A stretch of DNA of 64,000 bases. It comes from Anadara kagoshimensis. Its lineage: Eukaryota; Mollusca; Bivalvia; Arcoida; Arcidae. Below the pieces are notes generated by a model. It made no database searches and was not told the origin of the DNA. It was given only the letters and a program-made list of their open reading frames with translations. The stretch covers positions 8,962,704 to 9,026,703 of the forward strand of contig CM037869.1 in NCBI GenBank assembly GCA_021292105.1. The letters run 5' to 3'. The translations under genes were made by a program, and so were the position numbers. This document shows positions 34,637-47,271 of the stretch, piece after piece. How positions within the stretch are numbered: the stretch's first letter is position 1; each line of letters opens with the position of its first letter.

Positions 34637-35330
34637 ATTTTGCCACCTAGCTTATTGCTTAAGTATTTTGAGATCTCAAAATCAGTTTCTTCTATGTTTT
34701 TCTTTATACCTCTCCCTGGATATGTTGCCAAAATCCTTTTCAACACCAAATTTTGACTAAATCATTTATCTAAATAACATAAATATGTTACATAGACAAG
34801 CCCTGGGCTTACTATAAGGTATCTACTTATAGTAAATAAAGAATTACTGTCTTAAAGCTATACATTAAGTAAGGCTGAAATTTGATAAAAAATATCAATT
34901 TCTTATTGGTCTACGTGCAGTTACGCAAATATCTCTCACCATTTTCCTTGCTTTGTAAAGTGATTGGTTTTGAGTGGTCTTAGCACTATAATTTTTAATT
35001 TTATTTCCTTTTCCTTTAAATTTCCTTATTTAACTGAACAAAATATATAAAAAGAATTTTGTTGATAACATGATAATATTTTAACAATGGAAAAGGGAAT
35101 TTTTGTTTTGTAAAAACCACATTTTGATGTTGTTATTGTTGTTATCGTAATACACCATAAAAACCATGGTTTTCTAAAAATAGAAATAATTTTATAGTAG
35201 GGGAATTTAGTTTCGGAAAACCCACATTTTGACCATGTAGTAATACATCATAACAACACATGTGTGTAGTTGATCAGAACATGCGTTACACAGACAAAGA
35301 AAATTGAATATTTACAGATATTAGTACTGG
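34637..35330. other. Non-coding stretch
   Basis: AT-rich; contains the palindrome attttgagatctcaaaat near 34663. No exon recognised. Confidence 0.4.
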
Positions 35331-35460
35331 TAGGTATTTCATGTTATTTATTATTCTTCAAAACGTACTTGCTCTTTTTCATTGTTTTTAATGATAGGTA
35401 TTTCATGTTATTTATTATTCTTCAAAACGTACTTGCTCTTTTTCATTGTTTTTAATGATA
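35331..35460. repeat. 64-bp perfect tandem duplication
   Basis: Two adjacent identical copies starting taggtatttcatgttattta and ending tttttaatga. Identity implies a recent event. Confidence 0.9.
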
Positions 35461-35518
35461 GTACCTTTGAAATCTTAACTAGTTAATGTCAATTTTGTGT
35501 TCCTGTTATAAAAAAATG

Positions 35519-36170
35519 ACAGGTGTCTGTCTCACAGTTATATAGGAGATGATAGTTTCTGTTACTGGGTATATAGAGAATAGAGGTATAGGTGCCTGTT
35601 ATATGGGCAGGTGTCTGTTATATAGAGGTGACAGGTGTGTGTTTATATATATAGAGATGACAGGTGTCTGTCTCACAGTTATATAGGAGATGATAGTTTC
35701 TGTTACTGGGTATATAGAGAATAGAGGTATAGGTGCCTGTTATATGGAGAGGTGTCTGGTATATAGAGGTGACAGGTGTGTGTTATGTATGACAGGTGTC
35801 TTAAATTGAAGTTACAGGTGTTTGTTATATAGATAGGTCTCTGGTATATAGAGGTGACAGGTGTGTGTTATATGGAGGTGACAGGTGTCTGTTCTATAGA
35901 GATATAGAGATATAGAGGTGACAGGTGTGTTATATGGAAGTGACAGGTGTCTTTTATATAGATATGACATGTGTGTTATATTGAGGTGACAGGTGTCTGT
36001 TATAGAGACAGGTGTCTTGTTATTTAGAGGTGACAGGTGTCTGATAAATAGAGTATTATAGAAGTGATGGTTTCTGTTAATGGGTATATAGAGATGAAAA
36101 GTGTTTGTTATATAGAGATGACAGGTGGCTTTTATATAGAGATGACAGGTGGGTGCCACTGTATGTTCTT
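35519..36170. repeat. Degenerate ~24-bp repeat with a ~140-bp duplication
   Basis: Built of tatatagaggtgacaggtgt ctgtta-like units. A longer block starting gacaggtgtctgtctcacag at about 35518 recurs at about 35659, so there are two levels of repetition. Confidence 0.8.
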
Positions 36171-37028
36171 TATATATATAGATAACTATTTGAAATGCAT
36201 GGAGAGATATTGTCATGCCCTGGGGTGTGCATCAACATCAAAGTCCAATGTTTAGTTTTTAGGGCAACCAAGACATGGGTCATCAGTTTTCTGTTTTCGT
36301 GCTTTACGTGCTTCAAATCAAGTTTCATAGCAGTACATGCAAAATGGTAGACTTAGCGACTCATCATGGCCATGGGATTTTAAACATTTTAAAATCACTT
36401 TATTATGATATATTTATTTGAATATCATTCAAGTTTCTTATATATATTTACTTTTTCAATAATGAGTCATGTTTAAAGCTTTGTGTATTAACTGGTAGTC
36501 ACTTTGGCTACAAAACCATGGCTCACCTGCCGATAATGTAACATGATGGAGCCTGTCATAAATATTTGTGGTTTTTATCATGATTACCTCCCTTTGAAGC
36601 TTACACATACTTGTGTGGGTGTTATTTTAAACACATTTCTGAATTCTAAAAATTCTGTAATCTTCACAAGTAAAATTAATTTACATATTTTTTTCTTTTG
36701 ATTTACGATAATTGGGTTTTAAATTAAACATCTTTGATTTTACAGTGTGTCATGACATGGCTCATTCATTGAATTTGAAATATTTAAGATACATGTATTA
36801 CACTGCTATTTGCAATAGTAGTACAATTTAGGCATCAATAAGATGGGACCACCCATTAAGAACTTTGGGATGAATAGGTTGAAGAACCTGTATTTGATAT
36901 GTTACCTGAAGATTACCTTCAAAAACAAAGAAATAAAAGAAACATCACATCCAAAGCTGTAAAGTCTTAAAAACTACTAGTCCCATAAAAAAATATAGTA
37001 AATAACAGCCACAGATTAGTAAAACCAA
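36171..37028. other. Non-coding stretch
   Basis: No exon or element ends recognised up to the LINE remnant. Confidence 0.4.
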
Positions 37029-37159
37029 CAGCTAAAAAACAACAACTTCAAAATTCTCTATTTGTCAAAACTGTAGAAGACTGGAATCAATTACCAGACA
37101 AGATTGTCACATTAGACAGGTTCAAAGCGGTACTACAGGACTATTTGCACCAGAACTAA
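37029..37159 (+). pseudogene. 3' end of a 5'-truncated LINE reverse-transcriptase ORF
   Basis: The frame ending at the TAA at 37157-37159 reads SLFVKTVEDWNQLPDKIV followed by TLDRFKAVLQDYLHQN. The pattern (F)xRTVxxWNxLP with VxxxxxxxFxxxL and a stop is the typical C-terminus of CR1/Jockey/RTE-type LINE polyproteins (family knowledge). The RT core is absent, so this is a dead 3' fragment. It differs from the L1-type element at 21480-29170. Confidence 0.65.
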
Positions 37160-37400
37160 ATGCTCTCCCTACCCATCTCAAATATACCAGTATTAATCTC
37201 TAGACTTGTGATATTGTCATTGTTAAGGCTTCATTGTATTTCTTTCTTGTTAGTAAATGATTACAAAATCTGTAAACATGTAAATGTCCACATGCTGTTA
37301 CATGTATTATATAGTAATTATGACACATAATTACTGGTTACCTGTTTATTGCCTTATATAAATCAAAATAGAAAAGATGGAATCTTCAAGACCAGGCCCT

Positions 37401-37647
37401 GGTTTCACAATCATTCCTTAGCTAAGATTTTCCTTAACTTAAATTTAGCAAATTTTTGTAATCTCTTTTTAAAATTACTGGTAAATATTTTTGTCAAAAC
37501 TAAATACAAATATTTTAATCTAGAAGTGATCTTAAAAATGACACCTTTAATTCCTCAATATCTTGAAAATTAACAAAATTATATCAATTTGAAATTTTGC
37601 AAGATTTAAGTTAAGGAAAATCTTAGCTAAGGAATGATTGTGAAACC
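37401..37647. mobile_element. MITE with ~44-bp terminal inverted repeats
   Basis: Left end ggtttcacaatcattcctta gctaagattttccttaactt; right end is its reverse complement, ending aatgattgtgaaacc. The arms are almost perfect across about 44 bp and the 247-bp element has an AT-rich centre. The target duplication is unclear. No coding capacity. Confidence 0.85.
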
Positions 37648-38227
37648 GTTATTTTGAACACTGATGTATATACTTGTGATAGAATCCACTGGTATAGTAT
37701 TTTGTGTTGCAGAATGTATATTAGATGTTAAGGGAAAATGTCATTTTACAAGAAAAACAGCAATTAAATTGTGCAGTCATGTTATTATACAGTATGCTCA
37801 TGAAGCCTGTCACTCTAAAGTAATGTATGTAAAAAAAAATGAAATAATAAATGATATGCCAAAAAGTAAGCTAAACCTTAAAAGACAATTATGTCATTCA
37901 TTGGTGGTTTAAATAATATGATTAACCATTGACAGATTTTGAATCATCATAAACTCTGGTCTGATAGGGGTTGGTCAGTTTATTGGCATTATTCCTTTAC
38001 CCTGTTTGCTACTACAACCTTTATTTCCACTGTTAGTGATACTGACAGTAAAGATTCAACCAGAGGGTCAGTGCTCAATCCTGCCGAAATCAGCCCTAGT
38101 GATTGTCTAAGAAATGTCAGCATAATGTTTTTCTTAAATATATGTTTAATGTTATAGTGACATTGATACTAATCCATGTCCAAATCACAATCCCAAAGCA
38201 AAGTAAAAACTTTGAAAATGACAAATT

Positions 38228-38372
38228 TAGTTAAACATGTGAACTTCCACCAGGGGAGTGAGGCTGGGTGCTCTGGAAGGGTAAGCACCTTCATTTGGTT
38301 AAACATGTGAACTTCAACCAGGGTAGTGAGGCTGGGTGCCCGGAAGAGTAAGCACTTTTTGTTTAGTTAGCT
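38228..38372. repeat. 73-bp tandem duplication
   Basis: Two copies of ggttaaacatgtgaacttc, then accaggg(g/t)agtgaggctggg and gtaagcac, adjacent and about 90% alike. Confidence 0.8.
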
Positions 38373-41262
38373 ACACCAGTAATCAACATTTAGAATGAAA
38401 CGAACATTGAACTATGAAACGTCATAGGGAAATCATTGACACAGACATCAAACAAACTATAACTTTTTTTGCTATTAAAAGATATATTACAAATTGATGT
38501 TAATATAAACACACACCATAAATAACTTTTTTGGCAATAAAAAGAAAAAAAATCTCTCACAAAAATCATGTTGATATAAATACATATATTTTGGTCTTAC
38601 TTTAAGTATGACTAATGTTATAATAATTCCTTATGTAAGAGTGCATGTTGATACAGATTCATATTTATATATGTATATAATAAGATTGTGGTGTATTTTA
38701 CGTAATCATAAACAAATCTTTATTTTATACATTTTTTTGCAAAGGGGTTTTTATCATTACCTTTCTGAAACAGACTATAGTATATTTATATGCGTTATTA
38801 CTAAGGTATGCCATTACTATAATATATACTACTGTTTACTTATTTAAAGTCTATCATTGACATTTTTGTAACACCTTTGATCTTGCTCAGGTAAGATGTT
38901 TAGTCTATAGTTACCTGAAGTACAGGTGCAACAAGACAGGACAGGTACATACCCCATGAATACCTGGCTAGCTAAAGTCAGTAAGACCTTGTGGAAGATA
39001 TAAATAGCTGAAATAGTTTATAGCTAATGTCAGCAGAAAATGTAGTACTGTACAACATAGCTCCATACCACATCTGTCTGCTGAGGTCACTCGGGTTAAA
39101 ACTAAACACAGCCAGGACACAAAGCAAAATGGACAGTTAAATAATGGCCAGAGACAGCCAGTGGACAGTCTGAATTTTTGTGGTTTTTGTATAGTTTGTA
39201 GTGTTTAAATGGATATATTTGTGCATAGTGATAAGATAAAGTTTTTGTAGGATCTATATATATAGGCAGTGTTTATATTACCTTTACCTATATTATATAT
39301 ACATACTGAAGTTTTGGTGGTTACCAGATTGGATTTATTCATTCATTCTGCATTCTTTTAGTGGAGGTTTTAATTCTTGGAATTGTTTATTGGATTGTGT
39401 TGTATTGTTACCTTGACTTAAATACAAAAAAGTGATATTTACTGAGTTATTTATAGTCCTAACTCAATCATTAGTGTTACTATTTATATTATTCTAGGTA
39501 GGTATACATATACTAATGAAATGTTTGTTAAAAGAAAGACCTCCATTTGTACTATCCACAAAATTTTTAATTTCAATTGGAAAAGCTTAAAAATTACCAA
39601 ACAAAACAGTTTTAAATGTTCTTTAAAATTAATGGGTAGGTATAAGAAATATAATTATACCTCTGGGGAATTTTTTAGAAACAGTGTCATGAAAAACAAC
39701 AAGAATAATGAAAGTTTTATAAATTTACAAGAACATGCTGAATTAAAAAAGCCAATACCTGCCTATATTTAGGCTATAATCTTGCAAATAATATATATAT
39801 AAATCAGTTTGTATTTAGTACGGTGATTTGCAGTTCATGGAAACCTGCAAGCATGTCACCTTATAGGAATCTGAGAAAATTCCTGTCATTGAAGCCTTGA
39901 TCTTTGACCTGCAGATTTTGGATGTTTGAGCTGCTTTGTGATGAAGATAAAGAAATGGGTTATGTAAAACATCCGGTGATGGCGGCATCCCCCTCTCCCC
40001 TGTAGGCCCAAGGGTAATCTGACCATTATGTGACCATAGACACTTTAATTGACTGTTTAACTTGACCAGCCTTGTAGAAGATAATGCTGGAATTTTCATT
40101 CATGTTGAGATAGGCAGGGTCATTGATAAAGAGAGTTTTGTTGTTAAGGATATCATACAAAGCCTTTATATCACCCAGATTTATGACCTAGTCACAAAAG
40201 CTCTTTGATTTAGGGGACTCTCTCAGTAATTAATTTTGATGATGAACACTAATCCCATTGATAAACACAAGGTCACCTAATTGAATGACCTCTCTGTGGA
40301 TAGATAGCGTCATCATAGATCAGTTTTTGAAATCAGTTTGAGAAAATGTTCTCCAATGAGGACTTGAATTTTGGAGTGCATTCTGCATACATGTTTATGT
40401 CTACAGGTAATCATTGTTTATCAAACTCTTTATTCATCAGTAGTTTTTCCAACTCAGGTTAGAAATAATTTGGTATTCAATTTGGCTGCAAGCGAGAAAG
40501 GGGTTTTTTCCTACTGGTTGGTACGATACCAGTATAATTGTAGATGATCTGTGATGTAAATGATAACATATTTATGTAGCATGCTAAAGGTCCAAATAAG
40601 TGACCACAAGTAGATCAGGCGCACTTGTGGAAAACTTAATGTCCAACATATAAACTTATATTTAGATTAATCCTTGAGTTTGAAAGGAAAACATTGTCTC
40701 ATTGTGGATAGCTGAAAAATTCCTGATGTGACAATGTCACATATAACACCATTGATTTGACCAGCCTTATAATTATGTTGGTAAATAAGGGAAGGAATTG
40801 TCCAGTTAATTTCATTTTGAAAAGTCCATTTTGCATCTTCCAATAAAATTTTTTTATTTATATAATTCATTCATTGAATAAAGTTATTTGAACATTTCTA
40901 CAAAAAGTGATTTTCCAAAATGTCTTGTCGTAACCCTAACCCTATCCTTAATTCACCAGTCCTTGTAATAAAAAAGGTCTAAAGAACTTGATTTTGGAAC
41001 TTGAAAAAAATTGAGATGACAGGATTTATATGGTATTATGGGCGTAAGGATTAAGCCATTGTTTTCCTTAGCTGTCATTAGGAATGACATGTTAATTCTA
41101 TAAAATGTCACAATTTTCTGGGTCAAGAATTTCTAAAAATGAGGTCATGTATTAGTGTTACGGCATGCTAATTTAAAGAAGGAAACCTATACCACCCACC
41201 AGGGTTGATAAAAAAATGTTGATATATGATATAATTTTGTGGTAGTGCCTGCTGACTGACAT

Positions 41263-41590
41263 CTGGGGGAGAGATGCATGCACTCCTTGTAAAAAAAATC
41301 TTACTCACTACATGTCCAACCAAGACTGGGTTGGGGTTTCTACACCGAGAGAAATCTCTATATTTTGACCTATAAAGTGAGGGTCCTACATAGTTCACAT
41401 CTTGAAGATGTTGAGATATGCACTCCTTGTAAAAAAATCTTACTCAGGGTTTGATTTTTGTTTTCATTCACATTGACACATAGAGAACTCTATTTTTGAT
41501 CTACAAAGTAAAAGGGTTACATATTTGACCTACAGTATAATGGTTTACATCTGGGGAGAGATGCACTCCTTGTATTAAAAAAAAATAAAA
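41263..41590. repeat. Loose ~150-bp repeat, 2-3 copies
   Basis: The phrase atgcactccttgtaaaaaaa tcttactca and the later agagaa(a/c)tctatatttt-like and gacctayaaagt pieces recur from 41274, 41419 and 41560. Confidence 0.55.
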
Positions 41591-42958
41591 AATAAAAATC
41601 ATACTACTATGTTGGAGGCTGCAGTTTGATCTTAACACATAATGTGCTGCTTTGATATAACTGATTACGAAAAAGGAAAAGTCAAATCAGAAAAAGCGCA
41701 GGGCATAATGAACATTTTAAAAATGACAACAGGGCACTGGAATAAAAAGGGTGGGCACTTCATTCTGTGAAAACGGTCTAGCTAGAACACTGGCATTTCA
41801 AACTAAGAATTATATCTTCCTAAAAGTTGGATGTTTTTAGAACTCATGCACATGCTCATCGGCATGCAGATTCTAGTGTGAGAAAGTTTGTCAGTTTACT
41901 TGCCTTTGGTCAGTGTGCATTCCAGTTTGCGCCACCACCTTTAAACTAATGCCTCAATATTAGTGAAAGAATCTTGTCTGGGACATCCACTCCACAAACT
42001 TTAACATGCCATGAGTCAGGACATCACTTATCATCAGAGGGGGGTAATGTTATGATGCTTCTCCTTGCTGAGAGTGTAATACCTTATTGAAGTCAAGCAT
42101 TTTATATCTGCTACATAAATTAAAGTAAAATATTTGAAACAAATCTTTAACCTCATTGTAAATCAAATTAAATCTTTTTTATGTTTGTCTTTTTTATATA
42201 CTTTAAGCCAGGTGTAAAAAGATGTTTTTTACCTGGATCATCATGAGTCATAATTGACCCACCTGTACAGGTGACAAACCTAGTTTATTTGTTTGAAGTG
42301 GTGACAGCAAGACGACAACAGAGAGAGAGTGTGTGTGTTATGGTGAATTTAAAAATTCCAGTTACTGATAAAAAAATATCAGCAACGGATATCAGCAGTT
42401 CCGTTGTGACCTTTGAACTTTATCTGATGGTATTATGATGGGGGGTATATATGTCAAAGACCATGACAGGAAGCTGGGACAATATGATATGTGGATTACC
42501 TAATGTTACCAGATTATTTCAGGTTATTTCAAGCTGCACTTTACCTTCCCTTGAGAGGATATTGACCTACATACCAAATTAAACTCTTATTCAGGTGAAT
42601 TTTTTAAACTCTCTGACCCTATATCCATACAATGGGATAACTCATTCTGTATTAAAGTCGAAAATAGAAAGTTTTCCAGTCAAATAAGTTTCTCCAAAAT
42701 GACTAATGTTGTCTCAATTTAAAATTAGGGGAGGGGGAGGGTCTATGTGTGTGTGTATGTTTGCATTTGTGTGTACATACATGTAATTTTATGCATGTTT
42801 ATATGTGTACGGCGTGTAAAGACTGTACACATGTCTAGCTCGACACAAACTGCTTCCTACAGGGTTTATAATAACCCAAGTTTGAACCTTTGATTATTCA
42901 TTATTTATTCCACAAATCAGCTGTATGATTGCATAATTAGTATCATAAAAACTATTGG

Positions 42959-43194
42959 TATAGGCAAACAACATTGACCTGTCTGCTTAACCTTTAATTT
43001 GAGTATTTATCATGGCATAGTACATATATGTATAGAGAACACAGGTGTTTATTTCGTCTGCACCATGGGGAAACAATTCACTGTGAATCCTAACACTACC
43101 CATGTATTAGGGTGGATTATCATATAAAATATATGAATATTTGTAATGAAAGGTCAAACAGACAAGTCAACATTGTTTACCTATAATGCATATT
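42959..43194. mobile_element. MITE family M3, complete, about 236 bp
   Basis: Left end tataggcaaacaacattgac ctgtctgcttaacctttaat; right end is the inverted counterpart gaaaggtcaaacagacaagt caacattgtttacctata. Related pieces lie at 15436, 15700 and 20801. The terminal repeats carry AGGTCA/TGACCT words. No coding capacity. Confidence 0.75.
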
Positions 43195-43452
43195 TATATG
43201 TATCCCAATCTGCTTCCTGTACTGTCAGCCTGCCAGCCAGCAGTGATTTACTCTATAAATAAGTTTTAATGATAGACTATTTCCCAGTAACCCAGATTAC
43301 ATGACTTGGTACTGGTATTTAATGGAGCATACTGTATCAGGAATGTTCACCAGCAGAGTCTATACAACTGCCAATTATTGATCAAAATAAATCACTACTT
43401 ACCATATATACATGTCTGTATGTATGTACTTTTAAGTTTATATACATGAGTA

Positions 43453-44227
43453 CAGTGTGTGCCAAACTTCGTCGGACCGTCGGACAAGTCCGATAAAATT
43501 ACCGCTGGTCCGATAAAAAATCAGATTTTTCCGGACCGTATGTCCGGTAACCAGTTCGGAAAATAGAGAGCGCCAAAAATTCGGATTTATAGTTCCGATC
43601 CAATTCGAATTTTATTATTGCCATCCGACTTCCGTTATTACAAAAATGTTTAACCTGAAATATACGTTCCAGGAGCTATTCCAGGGAAACCAATAAAACG
43701 GAAAGCAACAGGAGGCACAAATTATGAAGAAAACGTGAAAGAAAATTTAAGCAGCATTGGATGGAGGGGCGACCATGGTTGCAATTTGACGAGGAGAAAT
43801 GTGTAATGAAATGCTTTGAATTTTACGGGTCGGGAGGCGCAGCACACAATAATAATTTAAAAGGCCAGAATACATTTATTTGTACTTCCATAAATAAATG
43901 TATTCTGACCTTTTAAATTATTATTGTGTGCTACGCCTCCCTAACTCGACCCGACCCGACTCGTTTCTCCTTCACGGTCAAATTGCAACCATGGTCGCCC
44001 CTTCATCCAATGTTTCTTAAATTTTCTTTCAAATTTTCTTCATAATTTGTGCCTCCCGTAGCTTTCTGTTTTAAAGGAGAAAATAAGTAAATATTTACAA
44101 AACTGAATAATTGTTTTCTTTTTATTGAAGAATTTTTGGTCCAGTAAAAAACTTTACGGTCTGGTAAAGTTTCTAGGTTTACCAGACCGAATGTCCATTA
44201 ATCATTTTGAAAGTTTGGCACACACTG
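43453..44227. mobile_element. Fold-back DNA transposon, non-autonomous
   Basis: Terminal inverted repeats cagtgtgtgccaaactt and aagtttggcacacactg, flanked by the direct repeat tgagta (43447-43452 and 44228-44233). Inside is a second, much longer imperfect palindrome: arms of about 180 bp (from about 43701 and back to about 44070) meeting near 43888 at gtacttccataaata. The termini are rich in gtccg words. CAGTG-type ends suggest the hAT group, but a 6-bp duplication is shorter than the usual 8. No transposase seen. Confidence 0.85.
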
Positions 44228-44682
44228 TGAGTACATGGTCATTTTGGATTGTTTATTTTCAAATATTTACAATTGCAATATCTTTGCTTTAATAAAGTAT
44301 TTGACATCAACTATACTTTGCAACATAATAAAGACATTGCTCCACGCGCTGACAGATGACAAATACTCTCGTTGACTAACAGGAGACGACCCATTTTATG
44401 AAAAGGTGCTTCACCTTTTATGCAATTTGTGACAGCCCATTATACTTTGCAAGTTCATAAAGACATTAGAAAATTACCTTATTTCTTATATAGTTAATGT
44501 GTTCGTGAAGGGCTACTTGTTGTAAAATAGATTCCCCAGTGGTACTAAAACCACACCACCTGAAACACAGGATACATCAAGTGCCTGTCCCAAGTTGAGA
44601 GGATTCTTTAGAGTACCATGCTGACCTTGACACATGGCATGTTTTGAAGGTCTCTTCCAAAGGCCTTACAGCTTTCATTTTT
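44228..44682. other. Non-coding stretch
   Basis: No exon recognised. Confidence 0.4.
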
Positions 44683-47137
44683 AGCTCACCTGACCGAAGG
44701 TCATGTGAGCTTATGGCATAGCGCAGCGTGTGTATGTGCGTGTGTGCGTGTGTGCGTCGTTAACACCTATTTTCGACTTCTCCTCTGAAACTACTGGACA
44801 GTTTTTAATGAAACTTTGTCATAAGTATATATGGGTCGGTGCAATTCAGATTTGTTCGTGGCGTTGCCATGGCTACCATAACTAGGTCAAGGTGACCTAG
44901 GGGTGCAAAAATCTTAAAAAATCTTCTTCTCCGAAAGTACTGATTGGAGAAAAAATCTGATGTGATATTTGGCTTCTCTAGGGTCTTAAGCCTATAGTTT
45001 GTTCATTTTGTGAAATTCGGATAAAAAATAGGTTACGCGTTTTTGCGTTTAATTTTGAAAAAATCGTAAAATAGCTTCAAATTGTTATAACTTGACTATT
45101 TGACCAGATAATGACATGGGGTTTTCAGTTTTGACATCTTCTTGTTAGTATCTTCAAATTGAGGTCAAGGTCAATTGTGAAGGTCATGACCTAATTTTTT
45201 TTACCTCTGATTATAATTATTATCTCGAAAACTATAAACTTTTTGTATAGGCATGTATATTAGAATGTTGTAGGTATTGATACAACGATCATTTTGATGT
45301 ATAGAAAAAGGTCATGGGTTCAAAGGTCAAGGTCACAGATGTGAAACAATACGAAATGGTTAATTATCTTGAAAACTATCAACTTTTTGTATAGGCATGT
45401 ATATTAGAATGTTGTAGGTATTGATACAACGATCATTTGATGTATAGAAAAAGGTCATGGGTTTAAAGGTCAAGGTCACAGATGCGAAACAATACCCAAA
45501 TGGTTAATTATCTCGAAAACTATAAACATTTTGTATAGGCATGTATATTAGAATGTTGTAGGTATTGATACAACGATCATTTTGATGTATAGAAAAAGGT
45601 CATGGGTTCAAAGGTCAAGGTCACAGATGCGAAACAATACCCAAATGGTTAATTATCTCGAAAACTATAAACATTTTGTATAGGCATGTATATTAGAATG
45701 TTGTAGGTATTGATACAACGATCATTTTGATGTATAGAAAAAGGTCATGGGTTCAAAGGTCAAGGTCACAGATGCGAAACAATACCAAAATGGTTAATTA
45801 TCTCGAAAACTATTAACATTTTGTATAGGCATGTATATTAGAATGTTGTAGGTATTGATACAATGATCATTTTGATGTATAGAAAAAGGTCATGGGTTCA
45901 AAGGTCAAGGTCACAGATGTGAAACAATACCAAAATGGTTAATTATCTCGAAAACTATAAATTTTTTGTATAGGCATGTATATTAGAATGTTGTAGGTAT
46001 TGATACAACAATGATTTTGATGTATAGAAAAAGGTCATAGGTTCAAAGGTCAAGGTCACATATGCGAAACAATACCAAAATGGTTAATTATCTCGAAAAC
46101 TATAAACTTTTTGTATAGGCATGTATATTAGAATGTTGTAGGTATTAATACACAATCATTTGATGTATAGAAAAAGGTCATGGGTTCAAAGGTCAAGGTC
46201 ACAGATGTAAAACAATACCGAAATGGTTAATTATCTCGAAAACTATAAATTTTTTGTATAGGCATGTATACTAGAATGTTGTAGGTATTGATACAACAAT
46301 CATTTTGATGTATAGAAAAAGGTCATAGGTTCAAAGGTCAAGGTCACAGATGCGAAACAATACCGAAATGGTTAATTATCTCGAAAACTATAAACTTTTT
46401 GTATAGGCATGTATATTAGAATGTTGTAAGTATTGATACAACGATCATTTTGATGTATAGAAAAAGGTCATGGGTTCAAAGGTCAAGGTCACAGATGCAA
46501 AACAATACCCAAATGGTTAATTATCTCAAAAACTATAAACTTTTTGTATAGGCATGTATATTAGAATGTTGTAAGTATTGATACAACGATCATTTTGATG
46601 TATAGAAAAAGGTCATGGGTTCAAAGGTCAAGGTCACAGATGCGAAACAATACCGTAATGGTTAATTATCTCGAAAACTATAAACTTTTTGTATATGCAT
46701 GTATATTAGAATGTTGTAGATATTGATACAACAATCATTTTGATGTATAGAAAAAGGTTATGGGTTTAAAGGTCAAGGTCACATATGCGAAACAATACCG
46801 AAATGGTTAATTATCTCGAAAAACTATAAACTTTTTGTATAGGCATGTATATTAGAATGTTGTAGGTATTGATACATAGGTCATATTGATGTATAGAAAA
46901 AGGTCATGAGTTCAAAGGTCAAGGTCACAGATGTGAAACAATACTGAAATGGTTAATTATCTTGAAAACTATTAACTTTTTGTATAGGCATTTATATTAG
47001 AATGTTGTAGGTATTGATACAACAGTTATCATGATTTAAAGAAAAATGTCATTGGGGTTTAGTATTTATGTTTTCTTAAATCTATCAGCTAGCCATTAGT
47101 TGTCAGGTGAGCGTATCAGGCCCATGGGCCTCTTGTT
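44683..47137 (+). mobile_element. Hairpin-ended element with internal satellite (Helentron-like)
   Basis: The 5' end forms a hairpin, agctcac...gtgagct with inner gacc-gaa-ggtc. The 3' end has gtcaggtgagc, inverted to the 5' end, followed by the perfect palindrome ggcccatgggcc (47119-47130) and tcttgtt. Between lie a unique leader of about 500 bp with a gtgtgcgtgtgtgcgtc tract and a 145-bp array. Inverted subterminal repeats, a 3' hairpin and internal tandem repeats fit the non-autonomous Helentron/pearl-like elements of bivalves (family knowledge); class is inferred. No helicase or transposase ORF. Confidence 0.7.
45206..47070 (+). repeat. 145-bp satellite, about 13 copies, inside the hairpin-ended element
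   Basis: Unit anchors taattatctcgaaaactata fall at 45361, 45505, 45650, 45795, 45940, 46085, 46228, 46373, 46518, 46663, 46808 and 46954, giving a 143-146 bp period. Every complete unit holds ttcaaaggtcaaggtcac. The first and last units grade into the unique ends. Confidence 0.95.
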
Positions 47138-47157
47138 AAATCCTGAGTACATGGCAA

Positions 47158-47271
47158 AAGAAGTTGCAACCTATTTCAAGTCTTAGTCAGACCCGGCCAG
47201 GGTTCTACATCCCCTAACCCCCGACGGAGCATATATTCTATCAACTGAGATACCATAGACTTTCATTATTA
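47158..47271 (-). mobile_element. SINE family Q fragment, antisense head
   Basis: The plus strand reads caagtcttagtcagacccgg, cagggttctacatcccc and ctatcaactgagataccat, the reverse of the tRNA-like head. The body is mostly gone. Confidence 0.7.

Larger units (their letters stand above)
37648..42958. other. Long non-coding region with a few local repeats
   Basis: Apart from the two tandem repeats listed separately, I see only AT-rich sequence with no exon I would defend. The 83-codon frame at 39521-39772 is Lys/Asn-rich, in a stretch resembling the dispersed AT-rich motif. About 42720-42850 has gtgtgtgtatg-like words. Confidence 0.4.

Noticed and set aside
33385-34749. 454-codon minus-strand ORF and long plus-strand ORFs across the same array
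   Set aside because: All arise because a 60-bp stop-free tandem repeat stays open in several frames. Derived from a SINE; no domain.
39521-39772. 83-codon Lys/Asn-rich ORF
   Set aside because: AT-rich; overlaps a dispersed repeat motif.
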